A stretch of DNA of 64,000 bases. Source: Tyzzerella sp. An114. Lineage in GTDB: Bacteria; Bacillota; Clostridia; Lachnospirales; Anaerotignaceae. The DNA is taken from NCBI RefSeq assembly GCF_002161055.1, contig NZ_NFLT01000004.1, forward strand, positions 186,001-250,000, written 5' to 3'. This document shows, piece by piece, positions 1-7,945 of this stretch. The notes below the pieces were generated by a model. That model did no database searches and was not told the origin of the DNA. It saw nothing but the letters and a program-made list of their open reading frames with translations. The position numbers and the translations under genes are program-made. Numbering within the stretch: position 1 is the stretch's first letter; the number at the start of each line of letters is the position of its first letter.

Positions 1-1
1 T

Positions 2-331
2 GGCTGTACCACAGTTACAAATCTTGATAAATGTTCTAAAAATTTTACTGTTTGGGATTTGGCGGACTTTATAAGAAGACTTATAAAAACAGAAGTTTTT
101 GATGACAATCAACTTTTAGAGATTATTAATTCATATAAAAATGTTAGAAATATTGATAATAATGATATGAATATTTTAAAAGCCTTTTTGATGTTTCCAC
201 AGAAGTTTTTAAGTATATGTAATGAGTATTATAATAAACGTTCTGTATGCATATCTGATGCCATGATGGAAAGATTTAGCAAATCAGCAATGCTTATTAA
301 AAAAAACAGTGGATTTTCGGAAATTTTATGA
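2..331 (+). CDS. CotS-family spore coat protein, C-terminal part (5' end outside window)
   Basis: The reading frame is open from base 2 with no start, so this is the C-terminal ~109 residues of a gene that begins upstream of the window. The visible part carries an aromatic-Asp-Leu-Ala-Asp-Phe-Ile-Arg-Arg motif followed by a helical tail with FMFPQKF-like 'LLKALLMFPxKF' residues and 'YYNKR', which is the pattern I know from the end of CotS/YtaA-type spore-coat proteins, a branch of the aminoglycoside-phosphotransferase/kinase fold. These are not established as active kinases; they are packed into the spore coat. A TTG at 59 could be called as a start but lies in the middle of the conserved block and has no ribosome site. 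A clear terminator follows. Assignment is moderate because the catalytic part is not visible. Confidence 0.6.
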   Translation, partial: GCTTVTNLDKCSKNFTVWDLADFIRRLIKTEVFDDNQLLEIINSYKNVRNIDNNDMNILKAFLMFPQKFLSICNEYYNKRSVCISDAMMERFSKSAMLIKKNSGFSEIL

Positions 332-341
332 AAAATATTTA

Positions 342-384
342 AGAATAACGGGAAAATATGGCAGTTTTCCGTTATTCTGTTTTA
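342..384 (+). terminator. Rho-independent terminator after the CotS-like gene
   Basis: The arms AGAATAACGGGAAAA (342-356) and TTTTCCGTTATTCT (365-378) pair with one bulged G, and are followed by GTTTT. It separates the CotS-like gene from the PEGA-domain gene. Confidence 0.8.
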
Positions 385-478
385 AATAAACATTAAATTG
401 ATGAACTTATTCTTGAATTTTTTATCATATGGAATTAAAATATTATATGTGAAGATTAAGCCTTTAAGGAGTGATATT

Positions 479-2062
479 ATGTCCAAATACAATTTTGAAG
501 ATGATGAGGACAAGTATGGCAAAACACAAAGACTTGATTCCATAAATGAAGAAATTAAAAAATATCATTTTAATGAAAATAGCAGTATCACAAATGACAA
601 CAGTGAAATAGAAAGAAAACTTGGAGATAAAAATAATTACCTTAATTCTATAAATTCAGAAAAAATACCTAAAAATGAAAATCCTAAAGAAGAATTTAGT
701 GATAAAACTATTGTGTCATCACAAAATGATTTTTCAAAAGATTATGACTCTGATAAATTCGGCGATACTGTTGTTCTTAAAGGAGAGCTTTTTGAAAACA
801 AAAACAAAAATCCTAAACCACCAAAAAAGAAAAAGGGACAATATAAAATTTTTATGGGGATAACCCTTATAGTTGGGATTGTTGTTTTTTTAGCAGTTTT
901 TATATATACTTTTATGTCTTTTAATGAAAACAAAACAGATACAGAAAAAGAAAATATTTTAACTACTGATATTTCAACTGAAAATTCGCCTCTTGTAGTA
1001 AAGAGTATTAATGGAAATTCAGATATACTTGTTTGGGATATAAAAAACGAAAAAAACTATTCTGTAAATATTGATAGTGATACAGAGATTTTTGACAGTG
1101 AGGGAACAAAGTCTTCTCTAAAAAATATTTTGCCCGGCGATGTTATTAATGTTGAGTTTGATAAAGATAATGAGAAAGTAACTAAAATTACATATCCAGA
1201 AGATTTTTTTGTATTGGGAAATTCAAAAGAAGAACCTGTTTATGGTTTTAAACCTTCCGAAAAAGGAGATAGTATTTCCTCTGATGATAAGACATATAAG
1301 GTTTCTGATAAAGTAGATGTTTTTTATAAGGGACAGCATAAGTCTGTTACTGATATAGCTGAGGTTGATGCCCTTAAAATAAAGGGTTATGATGATACAG
1401 TTTATTACATTGAGATATTTGAACTTCATGGCAGTATAAATATTAAAAATATTGATAAAGTGGAAAACGGTCAAATTATAATTGATGAAAATGAACCCTT
1501 AGAACTTAGTGGAATAGAGACTATACCTGTTTTGGAGGGGTCTCATAATATAGTTATAAAGGGTAGCAATATAAATGATTATACAGCGGAAATATTTATT
1601 GTTTCCTGTGAAAGTTTTGAAATAGACCTTTCAGACTTTCAAGGTAAAAAATGTGTTCTTATTGTGAAAGCAAATGTTGATGATTACAATCTTTATATAG
1701 ACGGTATAGGTGTAAGTGACATTGAAAGTCCACAGGTTCTTGATGAGGGACAGTATACAATAAGAATTGAAAAAGAAGGTTACAGTCCTTGGGAGGAGAC
1801 TGTAAATCTTTCAGGAAGTTCTAAGGAAGTAAATGCAAGTCTTGAGAAACTTCCAGAAGAAAAAATTTCTTTTGTTATAACAACATATCCGGCTGATGCA
1901 GATATTTACATTGATGATGAATATGTTGGAAAAAGTCCTATGAATATTTCACTTGAAAAGGGAAGTTATAGATTTGTAGCAAAACTTTCAGGATATAGTG
2001 ATATTGATAGACAAATTACCGTTGATGAAACTACACAGAGTATAGATTTCAGTTTTCAGTAA
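479..2062 (+). CDS. PEGA-domain single-pass membrane protein
   Basis: A 527-residue protein. The start is ATG 479 because AAGGAGTG sits just upstream; an upstream ATG in frame lacks a ribosome site. Layout: a charged, probably disordered cytoplasmic region (1-120) ending in a Pro/Lys stretch, one membrane segment (about 124-146), an extracytoplasmic region rich in beta strands, and two C-terminal PEGA repeats (about 405-465 and 466-527, with the marks 'LYIDGIGV', 'GQYTIRIEKEGY' and 'IYIDDEYVGKSP', 'GSYRFVAKLSGY'). PEGA repeats are usually extracellular and are often attached to Ser/Thr kinases or their partners. The cytoplasmic part has three short threonine motifs (T16 in KTQRL, T77 in DKTIVS, T97 in GDTVVL) that resemble kinase/FHA recognition sites. 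Its biochemical role is unknown. Confidence 0.75.
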   Translation: MSKYNFEDDEDKYGKTQRLDSINEEIKKYHFNENSSITNDNSEIERKLGDKNNYLNSINSEKIPKNENPKEEFSDKTIVSSQNDFSKDYDSDKFGDTVVLKGELFENKNKNPKPPKKKKGQYKIFMGITLIVGIVVFLAVFIYTFMSFNENKTDTEKENILTTDISTENSPLVVKSINGNSDILVWDIKNEKNYSVNIDSDTEIFDSEGTKSSLKNILPGDVINVEFDKDNEKVTKITYPEDFFVLGNSKEEPVYGFKPSEKGDSISSDDKTYKVSDKVDVFYKGQHKSVTDIAEVDALKIKGYDDTVYYIEIFELHGSINIKNIDKVENGQIIIDENEPLELSGIETIPVLEGSHNIVIKGSNINDYTAEIFIVSCESFEIDLSDFQGKKCVLIVKANVDDYNLYIDGIGVSDIESPQVLDEGQYTIRIEKEGYSPWEETVNLSGSSKEVNASLEKLPEEKISFVITTYPADADIYIDDEYVGKSPMNISLEKGSYRFVAKLSGYSDIDRQITVDETTQSIDFSFQ

Positions 2063-2085
2063 TTAAAATTTAAAAGTTGGGTACT

Positions 2086-2114
2086 TTGCGTTTTAAAAAC
2101 GTATTTACTATAAA
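2086..2114 (+). promoter_or_regulatory. Predicted sigma-A promoter of the phosphoglucomutase gene
   Basis: TTGCGT (2086-2091), a 17-base spacer and TATAAA (2109-2114) lie about 25 bases before the chosen start of the next gene. Confidence 0.5.
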
Positions 2115-2139
2115 TTACACGAGAGAGGGGATTTTTACA

Positions 2140-3873
2140 ATGGATTACAAAGAGAAGTACAATCAGTGGGTAAATGATGAATATTTTGATGAGGCTACAA
2201 GAAATGAGCTTAAAGCAATAGCTGATGATGACAAAGAAATTCAGGAAAGATTTTATAAAGACCTTGAATTTGGTACAGGTGGTCTCCGTGGTATTATGGG
2301 TGCTGGAACAAACCGTATGAACAGATATACAGTAGGAAAGGCTACACAGGGACTTGCAAACTATATCAAAAAACAGGGTGAAGAAACTGTTAAAAAAGGC
2401 GTTGCTCTTGCTTATGACTCAAGAAATATGTCAAAAGAATTTGCTGAAACAGCAGGTCTTGTTATGGCGGGAAATGGAATAAAAGCATACATCTATGATG
2501 CTTTAAGACCTACTCCAATGCTTTCATTTGCTGTTAGACATCTTGGATGTACAGCTGGTATTGTTGTTACAGCAAGCCACAATCCACCAGAATACAACGG
2601 ATATAAAGTATACTGGGCAGATGGTGGACAGGTTCCATACCCAAGAGATGAAGAAATTATTACAGAAGTAAATAAAGTTGAAAAATATTCAGATATTAAA
2701 TTTATGGATAAAGATGAAGCTGTAAAAGCTGGTCTTTTCAATGTAATGGATAAATCAGTTGACGATGAATTCATTAAAAATGTAAAAGCACAGTCAATGA
2801 ACCCAGAAGTTATAAAAGCTGTTGCTGATGATTTCAAAATCGTTTATACACCTATTCATGGTTCAGGAAATATCCCTGTAAGACGTGCATTAAGTGAAAT
2901 AGGATTTAAAAATGTATTTGTTGTAAAAGAACAGGAACTTCCAGACGGAAACTTTACAACAGTAGGATATCCTAACCCAGAAGACCCTAAAGTATTTAAT
3001 CTTGCAATTGAACTTGCTAAGAAAGAAAATGCTGATGTAATCGTTGGAACAGACCCTGACTGTGACCGTGTTGGTGTTGTTGTTAAAAACAGCGAAGGAG
3101 AATATGTTGTTCTCACAGGTAACATGACAGGTGCTCTCCTTACAGAGTATATACTTTCACAGAAAAAGGCTAATGGAACACTTCCTTCAAACGGTGCTGT
3201 TATAAAAACAATCGTTACAACAGAAATGATTAGACCTATGTGTGAAGAATACGGCGTTAAATTATTTGACGTTTTAACAGGATTTAAGTACATTGGTGAA
3301 AAAATAAAAGAATTTGAAGCATCAGGTGATTATACATACGTATTTGGTTTTGAAGAAAGCTATGGTTGTCTTGCAGGAACATATGCAAGAGATAAAGACG
3401 CTGTTGTTGCAACAATGCTTGTTTGTGAAATGGCTGCTTACTACAAAACAAAAGGTCTTACATTATATGAAGGTCTTATGGAAGTTTACAAAAAATACGG
3501 CTTCTTCAAAGAAGGTATCAAATCTCTCACACTTAAAGGAATTGAAGGTGTTGAAAGAATTAAATATATCATGGATACATTAAGAAACAACACACCTTCT
3601 GAATTTGCTGGAATTAAAGTTGAATGGGCAAGAGACTATCAGACAAAAGAATTTAAAAATCTTTTAACAGGTGAAACAGAGGAAGACACACTTCCACTTT
3701 CAAATGTTCTCCACTATACACTTGAGGACGGAACTTGGATTTGTGCAAGACCTTCTGGAACAGAGCCTAAACTTAAATTCTACTATGGTGTAAAAGCTGA
3801 AAGCATTGAAGCTGCTGAAGCAAAAGTTAAAGCTCTTGATGCTGATGTTGATGCAAAACTTGAAAAAATGTAA
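2140..3873 (+). CDS. pgcA: Phosphoglucomutase / phosphomannomutase (alpha-D-phosphohexomutase)
   Basis: A 577-residue cytoplasmic enzyme interconverting glucose-1-phosphate and glucose-6-phosphate. The start is ATG 2140, behind GAGAGAGGGG; an in-frame extension to 2077 has no ribosome site. The active-site serine loop TASHNPPEYNGYK lies near residue 145, the metal loop GTDPDCDRVG near 303, the sugar-binding loop GFEESYG near 405, and the phosphate-binding RPSGTEPKLKFYYG near 535; all four domains of the family are therefore present. Length matches PgcA-type enzymes of Firmicutes. It feeds UDP-glucose for envelope polymers and is the exit step of the Leloir pathway whose galK/galM lie nearby. 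Monocistronic, with its own promoter and terminator. Confidence 0.92.
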   Translation: MDYKEKYNQWVNDEYFDEATRNELKAIADDDKEIQERFYKDLEFGTGGLRGIMGAGTNRMNRYTVGKATQGLANYIKKQGEETVKKGVALAYDSRNMSKEFAETAGLVMAGNGIKAYIYDALRPTPMLSFAVRHLGCTAGIVVTASHNPPEYNGYKVYWADGGQVPYPRDEEIITEVNKVEKYSDIKFMDKDEAVKAGLFNVMDKSVDDEFIKNVKAQSMNPEVIKAVADDFKIVYTPIHGSGNIPVRRALSEIGFKNVFVVKEQELPDGNFTTVGYPNPEDPKVFNLAIELAKKENADVIVGTDPDCDRVGVVVKNSEGEYVVLTGNMTGALLTEYILSQKKANGTLPSNGAVIKTIVTTEMIRPMCEEYGVKLFDVLTGFKYIGEKIKEFEASGDYTYVFGFEESYGCLAGTYARDKDAVVATMLVCEMAAYYKTKGLTLYEGLMEVYKKYGFFKEGIKSLTLKGIEGVERIKYIMDTLRNNTPSEFAGIKVEWARDYQTKEFKNLLTGETEEDTLPLSNVLHYTLEDGTWICARPSGTEPKLKFYYGVKAESIEAAEAKVKALDADVDAKLEKM

Positions 3874-3884
3874 TTTATAAATTT

Positions 3885-3912
3885 AAACTCCGTTCTTTGA
3901 ACGGAGTTTTTT
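3885..3912 (+). terminator. Rho-independent terminator after phosphoglucomutase
   Basis: Arms AAACTCCGTT (3885-3894) and AACGGAGTTT (3900-3909) around a 5-base loop, followed by a T run. Confidence 0.88.
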
Positions 3913-3938
3913 AAAATATATTAAAAGAAGGCGATAGT

Positions 3939-4868
3939 ATGGCAAAAATATATAAAAACATATCAGAACTTGTTGGAAAAACTCCTTTACTTGAAATTTC
4001 AAATTTTTCAAAATCTCAAAATGTAGAGGCAAATATATTTGCAAAACTTGAATATCTTAATCCGGCAGGTAGTATTAAAGATAGAGTTGCAAAGCAAATG
4101 ATTGATGATGCGGAAAAGTCAGGTATTTTAAAAGAAGGCTCTGTTATAATAGAACCTACAAGTGGTAATACTGGAATAGGTATTGCTGCCATAGGTGTTT
4201 CAAAGGGATATAGAGTTATAATAACAATGCCTGACACTATGAGTATTGAGAGAAGAAAAATATTATCTGCTTATGGTGCGGAGCTTGTTTTGACAGAAGG
4301 TTCAAAGGGTATGAAGGGAGCTATTGAAAAAGCTGAAGAACTTTCAAAAGAGTATGAAAATTCATTTATACCAGGACAGTTTGTAAATCCTTCTAACCCT
4401 AAAGCCCATGAAAACACAACAGGTCCGGAAATATGGAATGATACTGATGGAAATGTTGATATACTTGTTGCAGGAATTGGTACAGGTGGAACTATATCCG
4501 GTATAGGAAAATATCTTAAAGAAAAAAATCCTAATATAAAAATTATAGGAGTAGAGCCTTACGGTTCACCTTTTATAACAAAGGGAACAGCAGGCCCTCA
4601 TGGTCTTCAAGGTTTGGGAGCTGGATTTATACCAGATATACTTGATACAAATATTTATGATGAGGTTATGGCTGTAAAAGATGAGGAAGCCTATGAAATG
4701 GGACGTGAAATTGCCATAAAAGAGGGAATACTTGTTGGAATTTCATCAGGTGCAGCTCTTTTTGGTGCTGTTGAAGTGGCTAAACGTTCTGAAAACAAAA
4801 ATAAAAATATTGTTGTTATACTTCCAGATACAGGGGATAGATACCTTTCAACTCCTATGTTTGAATAA
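3939..4868 (+). CDS. cysK: Cysteine synthase (O-acetylserine sulfhydrylase)
   Basis: A 309-residue PLP enzyme that makes cysteine from O-acetylserine and sulfide. The PLP lysine is in NPAGSIKDRVA (near residue 45), the substrate loop is PTSGNTGIG (near 70), and the PLP-phosphate loop is GIGTGGTISG (near 178). Length is typical of CysK. AAGAAGG stands before ATG 3939. The gene starts only about 27 bases after the upstream terminator, so either that terminator leaks or a promoter overlaps it; I could not find a convincing one. The stop codon directly abuts the stop of the convergent glycosylase gene. Confidence 0.93.
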   Translation: MAKIYKNISELVGKTPLLEISNFSKSQNVEANIFAKLEYLNPAGSIKDRVAKQMIDDAEKSGILKEGSVIIEPTSGNTGIGIAAIGVSKGYRVIITMPDTMSIERRKILSAYGAELVLTEGSKGMKGAIEKAEELSKEYENSFIPGQFVNPSNPKAHENTTGPEIWNDTDGNVDILVAGIGTGGTISGIGKYLKEKNPNIKIIGVEPYGSPFITKGTAGPHGLQGLGAGFIPDILDTNIYDEVMAVKDEEAYEMGREIAIKEGILVGISSGAALFGAVEVAKRSENKNKNIVVILPDTGDRYLSTPMFE

Positions 4869-5354
4869 TTATATATATTTAAGTATTTGACTGTATTCAT
4901 CACAAAGTTTTTTTAAAGAATATCTAAAATTTGCAGGGCTTGTTGATGGAAGTGATATAGCTTCTATTCCTGTATCCTCTAAACAATATTTATTATAAAG
5001 TTCAAAAGCTTTTTTTCCTGTTGTAAATATATATTTAATCTGTGATTTTTCTATTATAGATTTAATATTGTTTGGGACAGGATTTTTTATTGAACTGTCA
5101 GAAGCTCCCTCTATATCACAGGAATATAAAACGTCCCAGAGAGCTATATTTTTTGATTTTAAGAGATTTATTTTATCAGTATTATTCTCTGGAAAAGGTG
5201 AATTTAAAATTTCAGCCATTATAGTCCAAAAGCGATTTTGAGGGTGACCATAATATATTTGGTTTTCTCTTGACTTTGGTGAAGGCATTGTTCCGAGTAT
5301 TAGTATTTTGGAATTTTGGTCATATATAGGGGGAATTTGGTGTATAATTTTCAT
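4869..5354 (-). CDS. DNA-deoxyinosine glycosylase (uracil-DNA glycosylase superfamily)
   Basis: A 161-residue protein of the UDG superfamily branch that removes hypoxanthine (deaminated adenine) from DNA. The N-terminal GTMPSPKSRE followed by YYGHPQNRFW is the family's active-site block; 'ALWDVLYSCDIEGASDSSI' and 'FTTGKKAF' and the C-terminal 'LPSTSPAN' match the later motifs, including the Ser-Thr-Ser-Pro-Ala block typical of this branch. AAGGAG lies 8-9 bases before the ATG. It is convergent with cysK with no bases between the two stop codons and no hairpin in either direction. Function is assigned by family; substrate (hypoxanthine rather than uracil) is from the family as I recall it. Confidence 0.85.
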   Translation of the reverse strand: MKIIHQIPPIYDQNSKILILGTMPSPKSRENQIYYGHPQNRFWTIMAEILNSPFPENNTDKINLLKSKNIALWDVLYSCDIEGASDSSIKNPVPNNIKSIIEKSQIKYIFTTGKKAFELYNKYCLEDTGIEAISLPSTSPANFRYSLKKLCDEYSQILKYI

Positions 5355-5380
5355 AATAAAAATCTCCTTAAGAATAATAA

Positions 5381-5410
5381 AAAAGATGTACCATTAATGG
5401 TACATCTTTT
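5381..5410 (-). terminator. Rho-independent terminator of the AGCS symporter gene
   Basis: Perfect 12-base arms AAAAGATGTACC (5381-5392) and GGTACATCTTTT (5399-5410) lie just beyond the minus-strand stop at 5423; T residues follow on the minus strand. Confidence 0.85.
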
Positions 5411-5422
5411 ATTATATACTTT

Positions 5423-6772
5423 TTATTTTTTCTTTTCATGTTCTTTTGAAAGTTTTACTACAATTCCGCTAAGGGCAAGAACACCAAAAAGGTTAGGTAT
5501 AACCATAAGACCGTTAAACATATCTGAAAGGCTCCATACAAGGTCTACTTTAAGTGTTGAGCCTATTATAATAAACACTACAACTAATGCTGCGTATATT
5601 TTAACAGCACCATGTCCAAAGAGATATTTTACGTTTATCTCTCCGAAGAAATACCAGCCTACTATTGTTGAGAAGGCAAAGAATAACATACATATTGCTA
5701 TGAATATGTTACCAAAAGAACCGAAAGCTGTGTTAAATGCATGCTGTGCTAAAGGTGCAGCTGTAAGTCCTGTTGATACTGAGTTAGTTGATATAATAAC
5801 TAAAGCTGTCATTGTAAGTACAATAAATGTATCTATAAATACACCAATCATGGCAACTATACCCTGGTCACATGGGTGGTCAACTTTTGCTCTAGCGTGG
5901 GCATGAGGTGTTGAACCCATACCAGCTTCATTTGAGAAAAGACCTCTTGCAACACCATAACGAACAGCATCTTTTACTGTTGCACCAATAACACCACCAG
6001 CCATGGCCTGTGGGTCAAAGGCAAGTACAAAAATCTGTTTGAATGAGTTTCCAAGATTGCCAAAATTCATACCAAGTATTACAAGACTTCCTATAACATA
6101 TAAAAATGCCATTATAGGAACTATTTTCTCTGTTACAGATGCAATTCTGTTTGCACCACCTATAAATATAAATGCTGCTACTATTGCAACAATAACACCT
6201 ATTATTACAGGATTTATTCCAAATGCTGTTTTGAATGACTCGCCAATAGAGTTTGACTGAACCATATTACCCATAAATCCAAGGGCAAGAATTATTGTTA
6301 TTGAGAAGAATGTGGCAAGGAATTTTCCAAAACCGCCTTTATATGCTTCTCTTATGTAATAAACAGGGCCTCCTGTTATTTCGCCATTTACTCTTGTTTT
6401 ATACTTCTGTGCTAATGTAGCCTCTGCATATATTGTGGACATTCCAAAGAATGCACTCATCCACATCCAAAATATTGCACCAGGACCACCGGAAGCAATA
6501 GCACTAGCAGCACCGGCAATATTACCTGTACCAACCTGTGCAGCAACAGCAGTTGTCAGTGATTGGAAAGAACTCATACCATCTTTGTTGGCTTTCGCAC
6601 CATGAAGTGAGAAACCACCGAAAACTGATTTCATACCTGCTTTAAATTTTCTTATCTGTACAAATTTAAGTCTGATAGAAAAATAGATACCTGTACCGCA
6701 AAGAAGGATTATAAGAAGATAATCCCAAAGTACACTGTTTACTGATGTGACAATTGACTGTATAACGTCCAA
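5423..6772 (-). CDS. Sodium:alanine (glycine) symporter, AGCS family
   Basis: A 449-residue integral membrane protein that imports alanine or glycine with Na+ (or H+). I place the start at TTG 6772, preceded by CAGGGGTG at good spacing; the frame extends to 6895 but that part overlaps the predicted promoter and leader and does not look like a transporter N-terminus. The AGCS signature GTGNIAGAASAI-GGPGAIFWMW is complete (near residue 85-110), as are 'GEITGGPVYYI' and 'RGLFSNEAGMGS'. There are about 10-11 membrane segments. It is monocistronic, with a good promoter at 6843-6871, an inverted repeat in the leader, and its own terminator. Substrate choice between alanine and glycine cannot be read. 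Confidence 0.92.
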   Translation of the reverse strand: MDVIQSIVTSVNSVLWDYLLIILLCGTGIYFSIRLKFVQIRKFKAGMKSVFGGFSLHGAKANKDGMSSFQSLTTAVAAQVGTGNIAGAASAIASGGPGAIFWMWMSAFFGMSTIYAEATLAQKYKTRVNGEITGGPVYYIREAYKGGFGKFLATFFSITIILALGFMGNMVQSNSIGESFKTAFGINPVIIGVIVAIVAAFIFIGGANRIASVTEKIVPIMAFLYVIGSLVILGMNFGNLGNSFKQIFVLAFDPQAMAGGVIGATVKDAVRYGVARGLFSNEAGMGSTPHAHARAKVDHPCDQGIVAMIGVFIDTFIVLTMTALVIISTNSVSTGLTAAPLAQHAFNTAFGSFGNIFIAICMLFFAFSTIVGWYFFGEINVKYLFGHGAVKIYAALVVVFIIIGSTLKVDLVWSLSDMFNGLMVIPNLFGVLALSGIVVKLSKEHEKKK

Positions 6773-6813
6773 AATAAAACACCCCTGTTCTTTTTTTAAA
6801 ACATCTTCTTTAT

Positions 6814-6835
6814 ATGACGGACATTTGTACGTCAT
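6814..6835. repeat. Inverted repeat at the transcription start of the AGCS gene (possible operator)
   Basis: ATGACGGAC (6814-6822), ATTT, GTACGTCAT (6827-6835): 9-base arms with one mismatch. It lies directly downstream of the predicted -10 of the minus-strand promoter, covering about +1 to +22, the usual place for a repressor site. A leader hairpin is the alternative. Confidence 0.5.
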
Positions 6836-6842
6836 GTAAAGC

Positions 6843-6871
6843 AGTATAGCAAAAAACAACAAATATTGCAA
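6843..6871 (-). promoter_or_regulatory. Predicted sigma-A promoter of the AGCS gene
   Basis: On the minus strand: TTGCAA (6866-6871), a 17-base spacer, and TATACT (6843-6848). The leader to TTG 6772 is about 65 bases. Confidence 0.65.
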
Positions 6872-7046
6872 GTGTATATTGTCATGATTATACATTTTAT
6901 TTTTATTTTTATTGCTATTATACTATAATAAAAATATAGAGACTTTTATTTTGTGCATAATAGTAATGGTTTTAAAATAAATTATATTTTGATTATGTTA
7001 ATATTTTTGTATCATATATATTCAAACTGAAAGTAAGGTGAGATAT

Positions 7047-7913
7047 TTGGTATTAAACATAAATGAACATGCTAAGAGACACAAGGGAATATTTTTTATG
7101 AGAGAATTTATAAGAAGATATTTTGCTCATGGAGTAGGTAAATCGGCAGCAGCTCTTGCTTATTATTTCATATTCTCTGTATTTCCTTTTATTATATTTA
7201 TAAGTACCCTTATAGGTTATATGAATATTGAACCAGCATATCTTACAGAGGGTTTGGCAAGATTTATTCCTGAAGATGTAATAAAAATTATAACAACCTT
7301 TATAAGCTATGTTACAGAAGTTAGAAATTCTCAAATATTGTTTTTTGGTGCTTTCTTTTCAATATACTTTCCTATGAGGGCTGTTAATGTGATAATGGAT
7401 TGTATAAACAGAGCCTATGGAATGAGTAAGGGAAGAAATCCTATTTTACATGGAATTATTGTTTTTTTATTTACAATAGTATTTATAATATCAATAGTTA
7501 TATCTTTACTGCTATTAATTTTAGGTGAAAATGTATTGACATTTATATCTGAAACATTTCATTTTTCAAACCCATATATAAATACATGGAATGTTATGAG
7601 ATTTATAATATTGGCGGGACTTTTGTTTTTTATATTGTTTATACTTTACTATATAACACCTATAAAAAGATTTCCTAGAAAATATGTATTTGTAGGTACA
7701 ATTTTTTCTCTTTTTTCATGGCTTGTAATATCTGTTGGTTTTTCTTTCTATGTTGAAAATATTGCTAACTATTCTCTTATATATGGCTCTATTGGAACAA
7801 TAATAGTTCTTCTTATGTGGCTGTATTTCAGTTCCTTGACAATAATAATGGGTGCAGAGTTTGCTCATGCTCTTATGATTGCTGATGAATATTTTGGAGA
7901 TTTTGAGGATTAA
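7047..7913 (+). CDS. YihY/virulence factor BrkB family inner-membrane protein
   Basis: A 288-residue protein with about six membrane segments. The start chosen is TTG 7047, with AAGGTGAG 4-6 bases before; GTG 7038 is in frame but overlaps that site. Family marks are the opening 'SAAALAYYFIFSVFPFIIF', the 'YGMSKGRNP' loop, 'YYITPIKRFPRKYVFVG' and the C-terminal 'LYFSSLTIIMGAEFAHAL', all typical of the YihY/BrkB (formerly RNase BN-labelled) family. The biochemical role of the family is not settled. It stands alone between the AGCS gene (divergent) and galM (convergent, shared terminator). Confidence 0.88.
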   Translation: MVLNINEHAKRHKGIFFMREFIRRYFAHGVGKSAAALAYYFIFSVFPFIIFISTLIGYMNIEPAYLTEGLARFIPEDVIKIITTFISYVTEVRNSQILFFGAFFSIYFPMRAVNVIMDCINRAYGMSKGRNPILHGIIVFLFTIVFIISIVISLLLLILGENVLTFISETFHFSNPYINTWNVMRFIILAGLLFFILFILYYITPIKRFPRKYVFVGTIFSLFSWLVISVGFSFYVENIANYSLIYGSIGTIIVLLMWLYFSSLTIIMGAEFAHALMIADEYFGDFED

Positions 7914-7944
7914 AAAAGAGGTATCTTAAAGATACCTCTTTTTT
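7912..7944. terminator. Bidirectional terminator between yihY-like gene and galM
   Basis: 14-base arms AAAAAAGAGGTATC (7912-7925) and GATACCTCTTTTTT (7931-7944) with a 5-base loop; A and T runs flank both sides so it serves both convergent genes. Confidence 0.9.
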
Positions 7945-7945
7945 A

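Noticed and set aside
398-478. Longer N-terminus for the PEGA-domain protein
   Set aside because: No ribosome site precedes the upstream start, whereas AAGGAGTG precedes ATG 479.
5316-5906. 196-codon plus-strand open frame
   Set aside because: It runs antisense to the glycosylase and AGCS genes, has no ribosome site, and its residues mirror transporter codons.
6773-6895. 41 extra N-terminal residues for the AGCS symporter
   Set aside because: This part covers the predicted promoter and palindrome; TTG 6772 has a good ribosome site and gives a normal family length.
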